A stretch of DNA of 64,000 nucleotides from Thermoproteota archaeon (GCA_029258915.1 JAPDJU010000003.1:76801-140800), one strand, 5' to 3'; positions 52,561 through 62,424 are shown, counted from the stretch's first letter. Notes: generated from the sequence alone by a model not told the origin. A program made the numbers and translations.

Positions 52561-53205
52561 CAGCACTTTTGGCAGATCCCATATGCCATTAATGACAATA
52601 TCTGCTCCATGTTTTCTAAGCAGTTCTTCGGTTTTTAACCCTGTTAGAACGCCCACAGTTTTAACGCCGACGGCTTTACCTGCTTCCATATCGACCCAGT
52701 AATCTCCAACAAAAACTACGTCCTCAGGGTTTACACCATACTTCTGTAATATTTCACTTAGTATTCCTTTTCTCGAGAAGGGTATGTGTTCATCCTCAGG
52801 TTTTTGCTGTTTTATAGTGTAAACTTCATCAACATATTCTGCCATATTATATTCTTTCAGTTCAGCCCAGATTTTTTCAGGGTCTATTTCTCTGCCTGTA
52901 GTTACAATAACCCTATAATTATTCTTCTTAAGCCACTTTAAAACTTCGATAGCTCCTTCTATAGGTTTATCTTTATGTGTAAATACATTACCGTATAATG
53001 TTCTAAATGTTTTCCAGAAATTCATTTTGTTTATGTTTTCAGGTATTATCGGGTCTAACATATCATTCTTAAAGTAATGCATGAATTCTTCTTTTGAAAT
53101 TTTGTTTAGTCCAAAGATTTCTCTGGTGGTATTGTAAACTATGAAGAATCTTTCCAATGTATCTATGAGGGTCATGTCGAGATCTAATACGACTATTTTA
53201 ACCAA
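52501..53205 (-). CDS. HAD-superfamily phosphatase
   Basis: 234 residues: DLDMTLIDT (nucleophile Asp and second Asp, about 7-15), TTGREIDPEK (motif II Thr), KGILSEILQKYG (motif III Lys) and VFVGDYWVDMEAGKAVG (motif IV Asp pair). The cap is small and alpha-helical (about 20-90), as in phosphoglycolate-phosphatase-like enzymes. Natural substrate unknown. The last 15 or so residues fall in the overlap with the small membrane gene and may be dispensable. Confidence 0.85.
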   Translation of the reverse strand: MVKIVVLDLDMTLIDTLERFFIVYNTTREIFGLNKISKEEFMHYFKNDMLDPIIPENINKMNFWKTFRTLYGNVFTHKDKPIEGAIEVLKWLKKNNYRVIVTTGREIDPEKIWAELKEYNMAEYVDEVYTIKQQKPEDEHIPFSRKGILSEILQKYGVNPEDVVFVGDYWVDMEAGKAVGVKTVGVLTGLKTEELLRKHGADIVINGIWDLPKVLSSFPHKKIAESSRHHKPEK

Positions 53206-53326
53206 AATATTTTTACCTCATGTTTCAAACTAAGTTCTAATATTTCGAGTTAGTATATAATGGTTTGGTACGGTGTAAACAGTAGTTTAAATTAATATCG
53301 TAGCAATAATCACCAGAGGGTTAAAG

Positions 53327-53713
53327 TTGACTAAAAAGAGAAAACCTATGTTAGCTAGTGGAGCTATAGTTTCAGACTATGAACCTCTATTTAAATACTG
53401 GGAAATAGCTAAAAATGTAGATAAATCTGTTGCCGAAAAAGCTACTTTAAGAAGCGAAGATTTTGATGTTGCCTTATCTTATGTTTCTTCAAAAGGAATT
53501 ACTAGCTTAGCTAGTTTACTTAGTTACTTAGAGGATTACATGACTGATAGGGTTGATGGAGAATTAGCAGTAAGAGCTTTAAAAGAGACGTATGGTGTAA
53601 CTTTTGAAATAGAGGAAGCTAAACGTAGGATTGCCAGGATATTAGCAGGCTGGCTTATAGAAGCATGCAGTTTATGGGGTACTCTTAGGCTTACTGGAAA
53701 ACGTGAAGAATAA
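53327..53713 (+). CDS. Conserved-looking helical protein upstream of lhr, unknown function
   Basis: 128 residues, almost entirely helical, no Cys pairs except one C-terminal Cys, no membrane segment. Start TTG at 53327 with GAGGGT 7 nt upstream. It precedes lhr by 23 nt, so the two are probably co-expressed and could act together in nucleic acid metabolism. No family recognised. Confidence 0.58.
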   Translation: MTKKRKPMLASGAIVSDYEPLFKYWEIAKNVDKSVAEKATLRSEDFDVALSYVSSKGITSLASLLSYLEDYMTDRVDGELAVRALKETYGVTFEIEEAKRRIARILAGWLIEACSLWGTLRLTGKREE

Positions 53714-53736
53714 GCTACTAACCGGGAATAAAATCT

Positions 53737-56700
53737 ATGAGTAATGAAATAACATTTGTTGAAGAAGAATATAGTGACAGGGAGATATTTAGTCTACTTA
53801 GGCCTTACATTGTCGAATGGTTTAAGTCAAAATATGGGACATTTACTCCTCCTCAAAGAAAAACTATTCCAGAAATTAAAAAAGGAAACAATGTTCTTAT
53901 TTCTTCACCTACAGGTACAGGCAAAACTTTAGCTGCATTTCTAGGTATTTTAGATGATCTCTTCAGATTAGCTGAGAAAGACGAGCTTGAAAATAAAATT
54001 TATGTTGTTTACGTTAGCCCATTAAGAGCCTTAAATAATGATATGAGAAGAAATCTAATCGAACCTCTAAGCGAGATCGAAAAGCTCTGTGAAAATCAAG
54101 GCTATGGCCGTTTAAAAATTAGAGTTGCTGTTAGAACAAGCGATACTAGTCCTTATGAGAAACAGAAAATGCTAAAGAAACCTCCTCACATACTTATAAC
54201 TACTCCAGAAAGCTTTGCCATAGCCCTCGTAGCTCCGAAATTTAGAAAACTTCTTAAAGACGTTAGATGGGTTATTGTCGATGAAATCCATGAACTTTGT
54301 AGCAGTAAACGTGGTGTTCATCTAAGCTTATCCATTGAAAGACTTGAACACTATGTTGGTAAGCCCCTTATAAGAATAGGGCTTAGTGCAACAATAGCTC
54401 CTTTAATTGAAGTTGCTAAATTCCTTGTAGGCTACGATTCTAGTAATAAACCTAGGAAATGTAGAATAGTTGATGCTAGATTTGCCAAGCCTCTAAGAAT
54501 TAAAGTTATTAGTCCTTTAAGAGACATAGTTTACGCTTCTGCTGAAGAAATTAATGAAGCCATATACTCTACATTAGTGAAAATAATAAATGAACATAGA
54601 ACAACACTTGTTTTCACCAACACTAGAAGCGCCACAGAAAGAGTAGTTTACAAGTTAAGAAAAATATTTAAAAGCAATGGTGTTTTAGATGCCGATCTTA
54701 TTGAAGCACACCACAGTAGTTTAAGTAGAAACATTAGATTAGCCGTTGAAGAAAAATTAAAACAGGGATTATTAAAATCCGTTGTATGTGTTTCCCCCGA
54801 CTCCATGGTATTGACAATAAATGGTTGGAAGAAGATTAAAGAGATGCAAAGACATGACGGTGTTTATTGTTTAGACCTTAAAGATTTAAAACTTAAACCG
54901 TCATCGTTTGATAGAATATTAGCAAGGGATTATCAGGGAAAAGGATACCTTATTGAAACATCTCTTGGCTACGGCATCAAATGCACACCTGACCATAAAT
55001 TTTTGGTTTTGAAAGATAATAAGCTATCGTGGAAAACAGCTGAAGAACTAAATACTGGAGATCATGTTGCCATAGCAAGAACAGTCAATATCGGTCTCAA
55101 AGGCAAACATGGAGGATTAACCACCCTTAAAACATTGTCTTTAGGAGACATATTCTTTGATGAAATCGTTAAGAAGGGAATAATAAACCTAAATGAGGTA
55201 TGCAGCTTAGTAAATACTTCTATGGGAAACTATGTGGTAAATGGTTTTGTATGTAAAAATTGCTCAACGAGTTTAGAGCTTGGAATAGATATTGGATATA
55301 TTGATGTTGTAGTCCTACTTAGTAGCCCTAAGAGTGTTAGCAGATTATTACAAAGAGTTGGCAGATCAGGTCATAAACTACGTAACTTAAGTAAGGGTTT
55401 TCTTATTGTAGTTGATAGAGATGACCTAGTTGAATGCACTGTTTTAGCTAAAGTAGCTTTAGAGAGAAAAATAGATAACGTGAGCATACCTAAAAACGCT
55501 CTTGATGTTCTTGCTCAACATATTGTAGGTATGGCGCTTGAAAAGAAGTGGAAGATTAAGGAAGCATATGAACTTGTAAAGAGAAGCTATAATTACCACA
55601 ACCTAAGCTTCAACGATTTTATGAGCGTGCTTAGATATCTTTCAGGTGCTTATGAAGAATTAAAAAGTATGAAAGTTTATGCTAAAATATGGGTTGTTGA
55701 GAAAGAAGGGGTTTTTGGTAGAAGAGGCCGCGGTAAAACAAGGATGATATATTATATGAACAGTGGAACAATACCTGATGAAGCGAAGATAACTGTTATA
55801 ACAGATAAAGGTAAGTATTTAGGTACAATAGATGAACAATTCCTACAAATACTTGTACCAGGAGATGTTTTCGTTCTTGGAGGCAGAACATACAAGTTTG
55901 TCAGAAGCTATGGTAGTTTAATTTTAGTCAGAGAAGTCGAAGGTGAAAGACCAACAGTACCATCATGGTTTAGCGAAATGCTACCATTGTCTTACGATTC
56001 TGCTCTTCTTATAGGAAGGTTTAGGAGAACAATAGCTAAAATGATAGATGAAGGTGTGGAAAGCAGTAGGATAATAGATTACATAGCTGAAACGTATAAC
56101 GTTGAAAGAAAAGATGCCGAAAGCATTTACAAATACATACTTGAAGAATATCTGTTCACGGAGGGTAATGTTCCGGGAGATGATTTAATACTCGTAGAAG
56201 TTTATGATGAAGCATATAGGAGAAATATTATATTCCATACGCTATATGGTAGAAGGGTAAATGATGCTTTAAGCAGAGCTTATGGCTACGTTTTAAGTAA
56301 AATTGTTTCTGAAAATGTTAAAATAACGGTTACAGATAATGGATTTGTGCTTACCATACCCCGAAGAAATACTGATTTAAAGAAGCTTCTAGCTGAAGTT
56401 TCTTCGAAAAACATAGCATCTCTACTTAAAAATGCGCTTAAGAACACGGAGCTCTTGAGGAGAAGGTTTAGACACTGTGCTGAGAGAGCGTTCATGATTT
56501 TGAAGAGATATATGGATACAGAAAAATCTGTTCATAGGCTGCAACTAAGCGCGCAAAACCTACTAAAAATAGTTGAAACATATAAGGACTTTCCGGTGTT
56601 AAAGGAAACATATAGAGAAATTCTAGAAGATTTTATGGATATAAGTAATGCTATTAACGTTTTGAAAAATATTGAGAAAGGGAGAATAAAAGTTAAAGTG

Positions 56701-56850
56701 CTTAGTCCAAGAAATGTACCAAGCCCATTCGCCCATAACATGCTACTTCAAGGCTACAGCGACATTGTTCTTATGGAAGATAGAAGAACAATGTTACTTA
56801 AACTACATAAGAGAGTTATGGAATATTTAAAACTACGAAGCAATTATTGA
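53737..56850 (+). CDS. lhr: Lhr-type superfamily 2 helicase, mini-intein-containing precursor
   Basis: Large DNA/RNA helicase implicated in repair. Precursor 1037 residues, 879 after splicing. Motif I SSPTGTGKTLAAF (about 55-67), motif II WVIVDEIHELCSSKRG, motif III IGLSATI, then the intein (54787-55260) at motif V, which after splicing reads SVV-CSTSLELGIDIGY, and motif VI QRVGRSGHKL. Winged-helix and the Lhr-specific C-terminal domains follow. ATP-driven movement depends on motif V, so splicing is required. Overlaps the convergent pilus gene by 18 nt. Confidence 0.92.
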   Translation: MSNEITFVEEEYSDREIFSLLRPYIVEWFKSKYGTFTPPQRKTIPEIKKGNNVLISSPTGTGKTLAAFLGILDDLFRLAEKDELENKIYVVYVSPLRALNNDMRRNLIEPLSEIEKLCENQGYGRLKIRVAVRTSDTSPYEKQKMLKKPPHILITTPESFAIALVAPKFRKLLKDVRWVIVDEIHELCSSKRGVHLSLSIERLEHYVGKPLIRIGLSATIAPLIEVAKFLVGYDSSNKPRKCRIVDARFAKPLRIKVISPLRDIVYASAEEINEAIYSTLVKIINEHRTTLVFTNTRSATERVVYKLRKIFKSNGVLDADLIEAHHSSLSRNIRLAVEEKLKQGLLKSVVCVSPDSMVLTINGWKKIKEMQRHDGVYCLDLKDLKLKPSSFDRILARDYQGKGYLIETSLGYGIKCTPDHKFLVLKDNKLSWKTAEELNTGDHVAIARTVNIGLKGKHGGLTTLKTLSLGDIFFDEIVKKGIINLNEVCSLVNTSMGNYVVNGFVCKNCSTSLELGIDIGYIDVVVLLSSPKSVSRLLQRVGRSGHKLRNLSKGFLIVVDRDDLVECTVLAKVALERKIDNVSIPKNALDVLAQHIVGMALEKKWKIKEAYELVKRSYNYHNLSFNDFMSVLRYLSGAYEELKSMKVYAKIWVVEKEGVFGRRGRGKTRMIYYMNSGTIPDEAKITVITDKGKYLGTIDEQFLQILVPGDVFVLGGRTYKFVRSYGSLILVREVEGERPTVPSWFSEMLPLSYDSALLIGRFRRTIAKMIDEGVESSRIIDYIAETYNVERKDAESIYKYILEEYLFTEGNVPGDDLILVEVYDEAYRRNIIFHTLYGRRVNDALSRAYGYVLSKIVSENVKITVTDNGFVLTIPRRNTDLKKLLAEVSSKNIASLLKNALKNTELLRRRFRHCAERAFMILKRYMDTEKSVHRLQLSAQNLLKIVETYKDFPVLKETYREILEDFMDISNAINVLKNIEKGRIKVKVLSPRNVPSPFAHNMLLQGYSDIVLMEDRRTMLLKLHKRVMEYLKLRSNY
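54787..55260 (+). mobile_element. Mini-intein in lhr
   Basis: 158-residue intein without an endonuclease domain. Cys1 in CVSPDSMVLTINGWKKI (codon 54787-54789), block B KCTPDHKFLVLKDN, end MGNYVVNGFVCKN with Asn at 55258-55260 and Cys as +1. The penultimate residue is Lys instead of His. It interrupts helicase motif V just before CSTSLELGIDIG. Being mini, it cannot home by itself and persists through vertical inheritance or is the remnant of a larger element. Confidence 0.9.
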
Positions 56851-58521
56851 AAAGACGTATTCTGATACGTAAGGCGCGATAATAAAGCTTAAACCAGCTA
56901 TGAGTAGGACAAAAAATCCTCGCAACGTGTTTCTAAGAGTAAAATCTATTACCTTACTTGTTAAAAGCGCAAATGTTAATGAGGCTTCAATTATGGTTAT
57001 TTTAAATTGCTCAAAGATTTCATCAAAATTGAATGTTAGCCCTATAAAAGTAGAATATGATGAGTCTATCTCAATTAAAGCTGAAGCTAATTTTAAAACT
57101 AAAGCTAAAGAGAATGTGAGAAGCACTGGTGTTAAGTAGGCTACGAGTTCATAGATAAATAGCGACTTCCTAGCCTCAGCTTTTATATATCGAACTTCAT
57201 TAACGAAATGTGTTAGTTCTTCGAGAATTACTGGGGAACCTCCTCCCGATTCCTCTATTTCGTTTAGTATGAACACCACGTAGTTAAAAAGCCATGAACG
57301 TGTTTTCGGGAGCTTATTTAGCCCTAACCCCATTCTTACATGAGAAGACATATTGTTTAATAGTCTATCAAAATGTTTGTTGTATTTTTTCGTCCATGAA
57401 ATCCTTATAATGGCTTGAGCAGGTGTAAACCCCATTTTCCTATACTCTGTTAGGTCTCTTAGAAACTCTGGTAACGCGTTTTCTATGCTTTTAGCTATTT
57501 TTCTCTCTCTATAATATGATACTCCATTAATCGATGTTATGGAGAGTAATACTATTAGGATAACTAATGGAAGACTGTTAAATGTATTGTATGTGAAATA
57601 TGCAAGAGGTATAGATAGTAAGGCAGCTATTAATGGATATTTTAAATGTTTTCTCTTAAACTCTAAGATTTCAGGAAGTAAGGAATCTATTATTATGAGT
57701 GATATTATGGCAATTATAGGTATCACGAGAAAATTAAGTGTTACTATTATTAATCCTATATCGGATGGAAGTATTATAGAACCTATAAGTACAAGCAATG
57801 TTAACATTAGAAACATTGAAGCTATTAACTCACCTACGTCTGTACTTCTTTCAGCGTAAATCTTCCACTTAAATTTAAGCTCTTTAAGCATATCTTTCGT
57901 TTTCTCTTCAAGGTATTTGGCTACATCGCCTCCGCTTCTAATTAATGAAGTATAGCCGTATATTATGTCTTGAAATTCTTTTAGAGGACTATTTTTTGCT
58001 AAATTATCTAATGCCGTAAGAGGGTCTTTGCCTAAAAACCTAATATCTCTTAAAAATACCATTGCTTCTTTCTTTAAATATTTAAATACGTTTGATTTGA
58101 TAAGCCTTGTTAGAGAAGTATACATAGAAATACCTGCATGCTGTAGTACACTTGTATATAGCAGAAAATATGGAAGCTCCTTTTTCAGACCTTCCCTTCT
58201 ATCTCTTATTAGCAAGAATACTTGTAAGAAAGGCGATATGAAAACTAATGTAGTAAGTGCAACTATAATGAATGTAAGGTAAAGTGCATAAACGTAGTTG
58301 CTTAAAACATACACCATTAATGTTAGAAAACTAAACACTAACAATATAATCGATATAAGCAGTCTTGATGCAATTAATGCTATTGGTGACCTATAATAAC
58401 CTGCTTTAAGCATTAACGTAGATATTTTCATAGATAAATATCTAACTAGCTTCTTTAACGGGAAGCTGTTTGCTAAGTTATTTATTAAAGTTTTATGATT
58501 TGTCTCTCTCAAAAACATCAC
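56833..58521 (-). CDS. Type IV pilus platform protein (TadC/ArlJ-like, T2SF domain)
   Basis: Membrane platform for assembly of archaeal type IV pili. 562 residues with about eight to nine hydrophobic helices in two groups, each with a T2SF cytoplasmic domain (EFLRDLTEYRKMGFTPAQAIIR; PYFLLYTSVLQHAGISMYTS) followed by paired helices. The duplicated T2SF arrangement is typical of archaeal PilC/TadC proteins. It overlaps the ATPase gene upstream by 29 nt. Last gene of the pilus operon. Confidence 0.88.
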   Translation of the reverse strand: MMFLRETNHKTLINNLANSFPLKKLVRYLSMKISTLMLKAGYYRSPIALIASRLLISIILLVFSFLTLMVYVLSNYVYALYLTFIIVALTTLVFISPFLQVFLLIRDRREGLKKELPYFLLYTSVLQHAGISMYTSLTRLIKSNVFKYLKKEAMVFLRDIRFLGKDPLTALDNLAKNSPLKEFQDIIYGYTSLIRSGGDVAKYLEEKTKDMLKELKFKWKIYAERSTDVGELIASMFLMLTLLVLIGSIILPSDIGLIIVTLNFLVIPIIAIISLIIIDSLLPEILEFKRKHLKYPLIAALLSIPLAYFTYNTFNSLPLVILIVLLSITSINGVSYYRERKIAKSIENALPEFLRDLTEYRKMGFTPAQAIIRISWTKKYNKHFDRLLNNMSSHVRMGLGLNKLPKTRSWLFNYVVFILNEIEESGGGSPVILEELTHFVNEVRYIKAEARKSLFIYELVAYLTPVLLTFSLALVLKLASALIEIDSSYSTFIGLTFNFDEIFEQFKITIIEASLTFALLTSKVIDFTLRNTLRGFFVLLIAGLSFIIAPYVSEYVFSIIAS

Positions 58522-59998
58522 CGTGTCTTTTTATTGAGTAAAATTCGAATAACCTCAAAGCTACATTATCGTAGTCGAAAATATCTTCCTTAACTAATTT
58601 CTCTAAAAACTCCTTTCTAGTTTGTAATTCTACAATAACTTCTTCATCGGATATTCCATAACGCTTAGCTAATGTTTTTAACCTAAAACTTTTCTCATAA
58701 ACATCATATGGGTTCTCTGGCAAGTGTTTATCCAGTTGAGGGTTCCAAGAGAAAATTTCTATAGGCTTTATACGGTTTCCTTCTACTTCAAGTTCATAGA
58801 TGCTAGTTAGTCTTCTTATAATTCTATGGGTTCTTATATCTCTTAGCCTTTTCATTACAGCTATACACCATATTAGTGTGAGAAATGAATGTTTTACGTT
58901 AAGAGGTGGAGACATAAGCCTAACCATCATAGAATCTACGGTGTCTGCATGTAGCGTTGTTAAACCTCCATGGCCGCTAGCTGATGCTTGTACTAGAACT
59001 TGTACTTCTTCGCCTCTCACTTCGCCTACAATAATGTATTCTGCTCTTCTTCTCCAAGCAAATTTCACTAATGTATGTAAATCTATGCTCATCCACTTTT
59101 CTGCAGGATTATATGATCTTCTCGTATAAAGCGGGTCCCAATGTTCATGTGGCAAACGTAGTTCCGGAGTATCTTCTACTGTTATTACCCTTGAATCAGG
59201 AGGTATGAGTGTAGTTAGTGACTGCAATAGTGTCGTCTTGCCTGACGCCATAGCACCTATGATAAAAATCAGTCCCTGCGCTTCAACTATAAGCCATAGG
59301 TATGCAGCTTCTAGGGGGCTAAGGGTATTTAATGTTAAAAGATGAGTTATTGTTAACGGTTGTTCTGGAAACTTTCTTATTACAAAACTTGAACCTCTAC
59401 CGCTAACCTCTTTAGATAAAGTTAGTGCCGCACGATGTCCTTCTGGCAGTCTTGTTTCCAAAATAGGATATGCTGTTGAAATATGTTTCCCACTTCTAAG
59501 AGCTAACTTTTGAACATATGCTCTTAGCTCTTCTTCACTGTTAAAGTAAATGTTAGTATCTAGCCACGGATATTCTGAGACATCTCTATGAACGATAGCA
59601 ACAGGTATTCCAGGACCTTCAACAGCTAATTCTTCAACTCTAGGATCTTTCATTGGAACATCAATTTTACCATAACCTATTAAATCTCTTAGAATGTAGT
59701 AGTGCAATATGTCATAGTACTTTTCATATTTTTCTTTAACACCTAATTCTTCAGCAACTTCCTCTAAAACTCCCTCAATGTATCCTATAGGGTCTTTTTC
59801 AGTATAGAGTGGTTTCAAGCTCTTGTATAGGTAGTCTATTAGAATATTGTATGTTTCTTGGGCATCGCTTTCAAGTTTAGGTTCTTGAACCATGTAATAT
59901 CCTTTGCCTTTATATTCTAAAATAGTAATAGTTGCTTCTCCAACATTATATTCAAGAAACTTCCGGTAGTCTTTTCCAAGAAACTTGCCAGAAACCAT
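58493..59998 (-). CDS. Type IV pilus assembly ATPase (TadA/VirB11/PilB type)
   Basis: Secretion ATPase that powers pilus extension. 501 residues: N-terminal domain (about 1-190), Walker A IIGAMASGKTTLLQSL (about 252-267), Asp box RVITVEDTPELRLP, Walker B YIIVGEVRGEEVQVLVQA and His box ASGHGGLTTLHAD. Linked to the pilins (7 nt from the 60006 gene) and to the platform gene (29-nt overlap). The set lacks flagellar accessory genes (arlF/G/H), so an adhesion- or DNA-exchange-type pilus is more likely than an archaellum. Confidence 0.92.
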   Translation of the reverse strand: MVSGKFLGKDYRKFLEYNVGEATITILEYKGKGYYMVQEPKLESDAQETYNILIDYLYKSLKPLYTEKDPIGYIEGVLEEVAEELGVKEKYEKYYDILHYYILRDLIGYGKIDVPMKDPRVEELAVEGPGIPVAIVHRDVSEYPWLDTNIYFNSEEELRAYVQKLALRSGKHISTAYPILETRLPEGHRAALTLSKEVSGRGSSFVIRKFPEQPLTITHLLTLNTLSPLEAAYLWLIVEAQGLIFIIGAMASGKTTLLQSLTTLIPPDSRVITVEDTPELRLPHEHWDPLYTRRSYNPAEKWMSIDLHTLVKFAWRRRAEYIIVGEVRGEEVQVLVQASASGHGGLTTLHADTVDSMMVRLMSPPLNVKHSFLTLIWCIAVMKRLRDIRTHRIIRRLTSIYELEVEGNRIKPIEIFSWNPQLDKHLPENPYDVYEKSFRLKTLAKRYGISDEEVIVELQTRKEFLEKLVKEDIFDYDNVALRLFEFYSIKRHGDVFERDKS

Positions 59999-60005
59999 GA
60001 AAACT

Positions 60006-61223
60006 TTACCTCACAGTTATCTGGTTAACCTGTATAGCAATAGAAAATGTAGCCCATCTACTTTTACTTGAGGAAATAGCATTAGTTATAAACGTATTAT
60101 AAATTATTATAGCTAGATACTTAGTTGTAGTAGTCTTAGGAGGCACCTCAATATTAATAACGTAGTTTTCTACATTATACTTAGTAAGGGTACTCCATGA
60201 AGGTATGCGCACGGTTAAAGTCTTTGTAACATACATTATCTCTAAATTACTTGACTTCATAGGTATATTGTATTCATATGTAGGAGGATCGTCTGTTATG
60301 GCTATCGACTGTAATTGATCCTTAGTAATTAATGCTAAATACAGTTCATGTTTGACAATATCGGAAGCTGTTTTTGCTTTAATGTAATAGGCAACCGTGA
60401 TGTTTACAATGATTTCTTCAGCATTTTCGCTGTTAGGCAATTCTATAATGTAAGCGTACCAGTGATCCTGGTTCCCATCTAAACCTGCACCAACATAAAG
60501 ATGTTCATAAACTGAGAAACTATTAGAATTCATTGTAAGATTTTCCCAATATGAAGTATCAGCAGGTTCATACCATGCTACATAATATTTTGAATCAGTC
60601 TCATTCACAAAAACCACAGTTTCGCCATCATCATTCCTATACCATAGTTTTGTAGAAGCCATTTTGCCTAACCATAAATTAACACCTAATGTCTGAAGAG
60701 AATTTATAGCGGAAATATTGTATGGTGGTGTGGGCTGTTCCGAAGAACTATTATTTAAGTAGATGCTATTATTGAGGCTATTGCTGCTCTCCGGGTCTAT
60801 TATGTAAAATACGTTACCATAACCAGTAATTATTAATGCCTTAGTATAATTATTTAAATACTTAAGTTCAGGAATTTCTACAGTAGCTTCTTCTCTGGGA
60901 GACAGCTCCATGTTCATCTTTTTGATACTAACAGTGTTTTCTTTTGACCGTAAATAAAGAACGTCGATAAATGATTTTGCACTGCCCATATTAATGATGC
61001 TTAAATACACCGTATCATTGACATGGTGTACCATGGCCTCTAGTCTTTCATGCGATCTTAAAGCTTCTAATTCTACAACTCTCTTACCCATATCAAGTAG
61101 TTTCCCCTGAGCTGAAGCTATAGGTACAAAGAACGCGAGTATAGATAAAAGCAACACTAAGAATAGAATTGAAGATACTAAATTACTAATACCAATTCTT
61201 AATTTTAATTTCGTAGAAATCAC
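60006..61223 (-). CDS. Large pilin-like surface protein
   Basis: 405 residues. The N-terminus MISTKLKLRIGISNLVSSIL is a class III signal peptide: basic head, cleavage after Gly, then a hydrophobic helix (about 12-38). The long C-terminal part is beta-rich, with many Asn-Xaa-Ser/Thr glycosylation sites (e.g. NNS, NVT, NSS), and ends in VQVNQITVR. It may be a minor pilin or pilus-tip adhesin. Overlaps the previous gene by 38 nt. Likely processed by a prepilin peptidase encoded elsewhere. Confidence 0.72.
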   Translation of the reverse strand: MISTKLKLRIGISNLVSSILFLVLLLSILAFFVPIASAQGKLLDMGKRVVELEALRSHERLEAMVHHVNDTVYLSIINMGSAKSFIDVLYLRSKENTVSIKKMNMELSPREEATVEIPELKYLNNYTKALIITGYGNVFYIIDPESSNSLNNSIYLNNSSSEQPTPPYNISAINSLQTLGVNLWLGKMASTKLWYRNDDGETVVFVNETDSKYYVAWYEPADTSYWENLTMNSNSFSVYEHLYVGAGLDGNQDHWYAYIIELPNSENAEEIIVNITVAYYIKAKTASDIVKHELYLALITKDQLQSIAITDDPPTYEYNIPMKSSNLEIMYVTKTLTVRIPSWSTLTKYNVENYVINIEVPPKTTTTKYLAIIIYNTFITNAISSSKSRWATFSIAIQVNQITVR

Positions 61224-61647
61224 CTTTATCTGTTATCAATACTAAACGAGAATTAGGAATATTAGAAACAATAATTTCATAAAGTCCTTTTTCTATGCTT
61301 TCCGTTATTTGCTCCGTTAACGTGTTTCTTACGATAAAATCTGAAGTACTATTATCCGATATGATGGTTTTTATCTTAAATTTCTCAAAACCATAGCTAT
61401 ATATGAGTATATGGGTTTCGCTTTCATTTACAAAAACATCTACTATACTAAATAATGTCCCTATTTTTCTCGCTCTAACATCATATGCTTCTACTATGGA
61501 ACTTGACCTTAACCCGGCAAGGTAATGTATTTTATGAGAGGCTATGATGTAGCTAGCTAAAACTATGGATATTAAGATTAATGCTGCTACAATATTAGAT
61601 ACGGCCTTTGTAAAAAAGTAATATTTAAAATTGGTTTTGAGGTTCAT
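61186..61647 (-). CDS. Pilin-like protein
   Basis: 153 residues. TKAVSNIVAALILISIVLAS (about 13-32) fits a class III signal: cleavage after Ala, then the hydrophobic assembly helix. The remainder is beta-rich. It lies between the 61654 pilin (6 nt) and the larger pilin-like gene (38-nt overlap), so it is part of the same operon. Assigned by signal and context. Confidence 0.7.
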   Translation of the reverse strand: MNLKTNFKYYFFTKAVSNIVAALILISIVLASYIIASHKIHYLAGLRSSSIVEAYDVRARKIGTLFSIVDVFVNESETHILIYSYGFEKFKIKTIISDNSTSDFIVRNTLTEQITESIEKGLYEIIVSNIPNSRLVLITDKGDFYEIKIKNWY

Positions 61648-61653
61648 AGGTTA

Positions 61654-62091
61654 CTATTCACCTCTAACTATTTCTTGGAAAACCTTCTCAGAGCCGTCAG
61701 GTAAGTCTGCTTTAATTATGACAGGATATTCTTCGCCTACGTTAAAGGACACTGTAATGATTAATGTATTGTAGGTAAATGTATCTCCAGGTCTTACTTT
61801 TACCGGCGAGGCAAGTTGTTCTGTATAGCTTCCCACCGTAATTTCCTTAATAGTTAATTCAGTACTTCCTATGTTCTTAGCGGAAATATAGAATGCAGCT
61901 GATCCATCACTAAAAACTTTTAGCTGCTTATCAATTACCTGGAGTCCAACTATGTTAGATGAAGATGTCATTACAGTGCTCATGAACCTATATACTATTA
62001 GTACACCTGCAATCGATATAGATACTAGTAGTAAAGTTGCTATTATCGGTGAAATAGCTTTTTTAAACTTCTTCTTCAATATTTCACCCAT
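61654..62091 (-). CDS. Archaeal type IV pilin
   Basis: About 145 residues. KKKFKKA-ISPIIATLLLVS is the archetypal archaeal pilin signal, cut after Ala with ISPIIATLLLV forming the core helix. A beta-sheet head follows (SAKNIGSTELTIKEITVG). The frame is open from 62142, but ATG 62091 (MGEILKKK) or TTG 62079 gives a normal-length signal; TATA candidate CTTTTTAAATAA (about 62114-62103) supports one of these. First gene of the pilus operon and probably its main subunit. Confidence 0.82.
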   Translation of the reverse strand: MGEILKKKFKKAISPIIATLLLVSISIAGVLIVYRFMSTVMTSSSNIVGLQVIDKQLKVFSDGSAAFYISAKNIGSTELTIKEITVGSYTEQLASPVKVRPGDTFTYNTLIITVSFNVGEEYPVIIKADLPDGSEKVFQEIVRGE

Positions 62092-62183
62092 AAGAATAAG
62101 GTTATTTAAAAAGTAGAGTAGACCGAAAGTGTCGGTAAACATATTTTAACGTTTACCAAATCTACTATACTTGGTGTTAAACC

Positions 62184-62423
62184 GTGTCTGAGGAGAATAT
62201 TATAGCCTATGTACTTCTTAACATCGCTCTAGGTAAAGAACATGAAATTAGAGAAAAAGCAGGCAAATTAGACTACGTAACTGAAGTGAAAATAGTTTAT
62301 GGAGAATACGATGTTGTTGTTAGAATCGAAGCACCAACGTTTAAAGCACTAGATAGAACGGTAAGCATGCTTAGAAGCATGAATGGTGTTCTCAAAACAA
62401 TAACACTCATAGCTTCAAGCTAA
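62184..62423 (+). CDS. Stand-alone RAM (Lrp/AsnC ligand-binding) domain protein
   Basis: 79 residues making up a single RAM domain (AYVLLNIALGKEHEIREKAG, then VYGEYDVVVRIEAPTFKALDRTV) without a DNA-binding HTH. Such proteins may bind amino acids or modulate an Lrp partner. GTG start at 62184. It is divergent from the pilin operon (about 93 nt). The two-HTH regulator at 31865 could be a partner, but this is not shown. Confidence 0.8.
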   Translation: MSEENIIAYVLLNIALGKEHEIREKAGKLDYVTEVKIVYGEYDVVVRIEAPTFKALDRTVSMLRSMNGVLKTITLIASS

Positions 62424-62424
62424 A

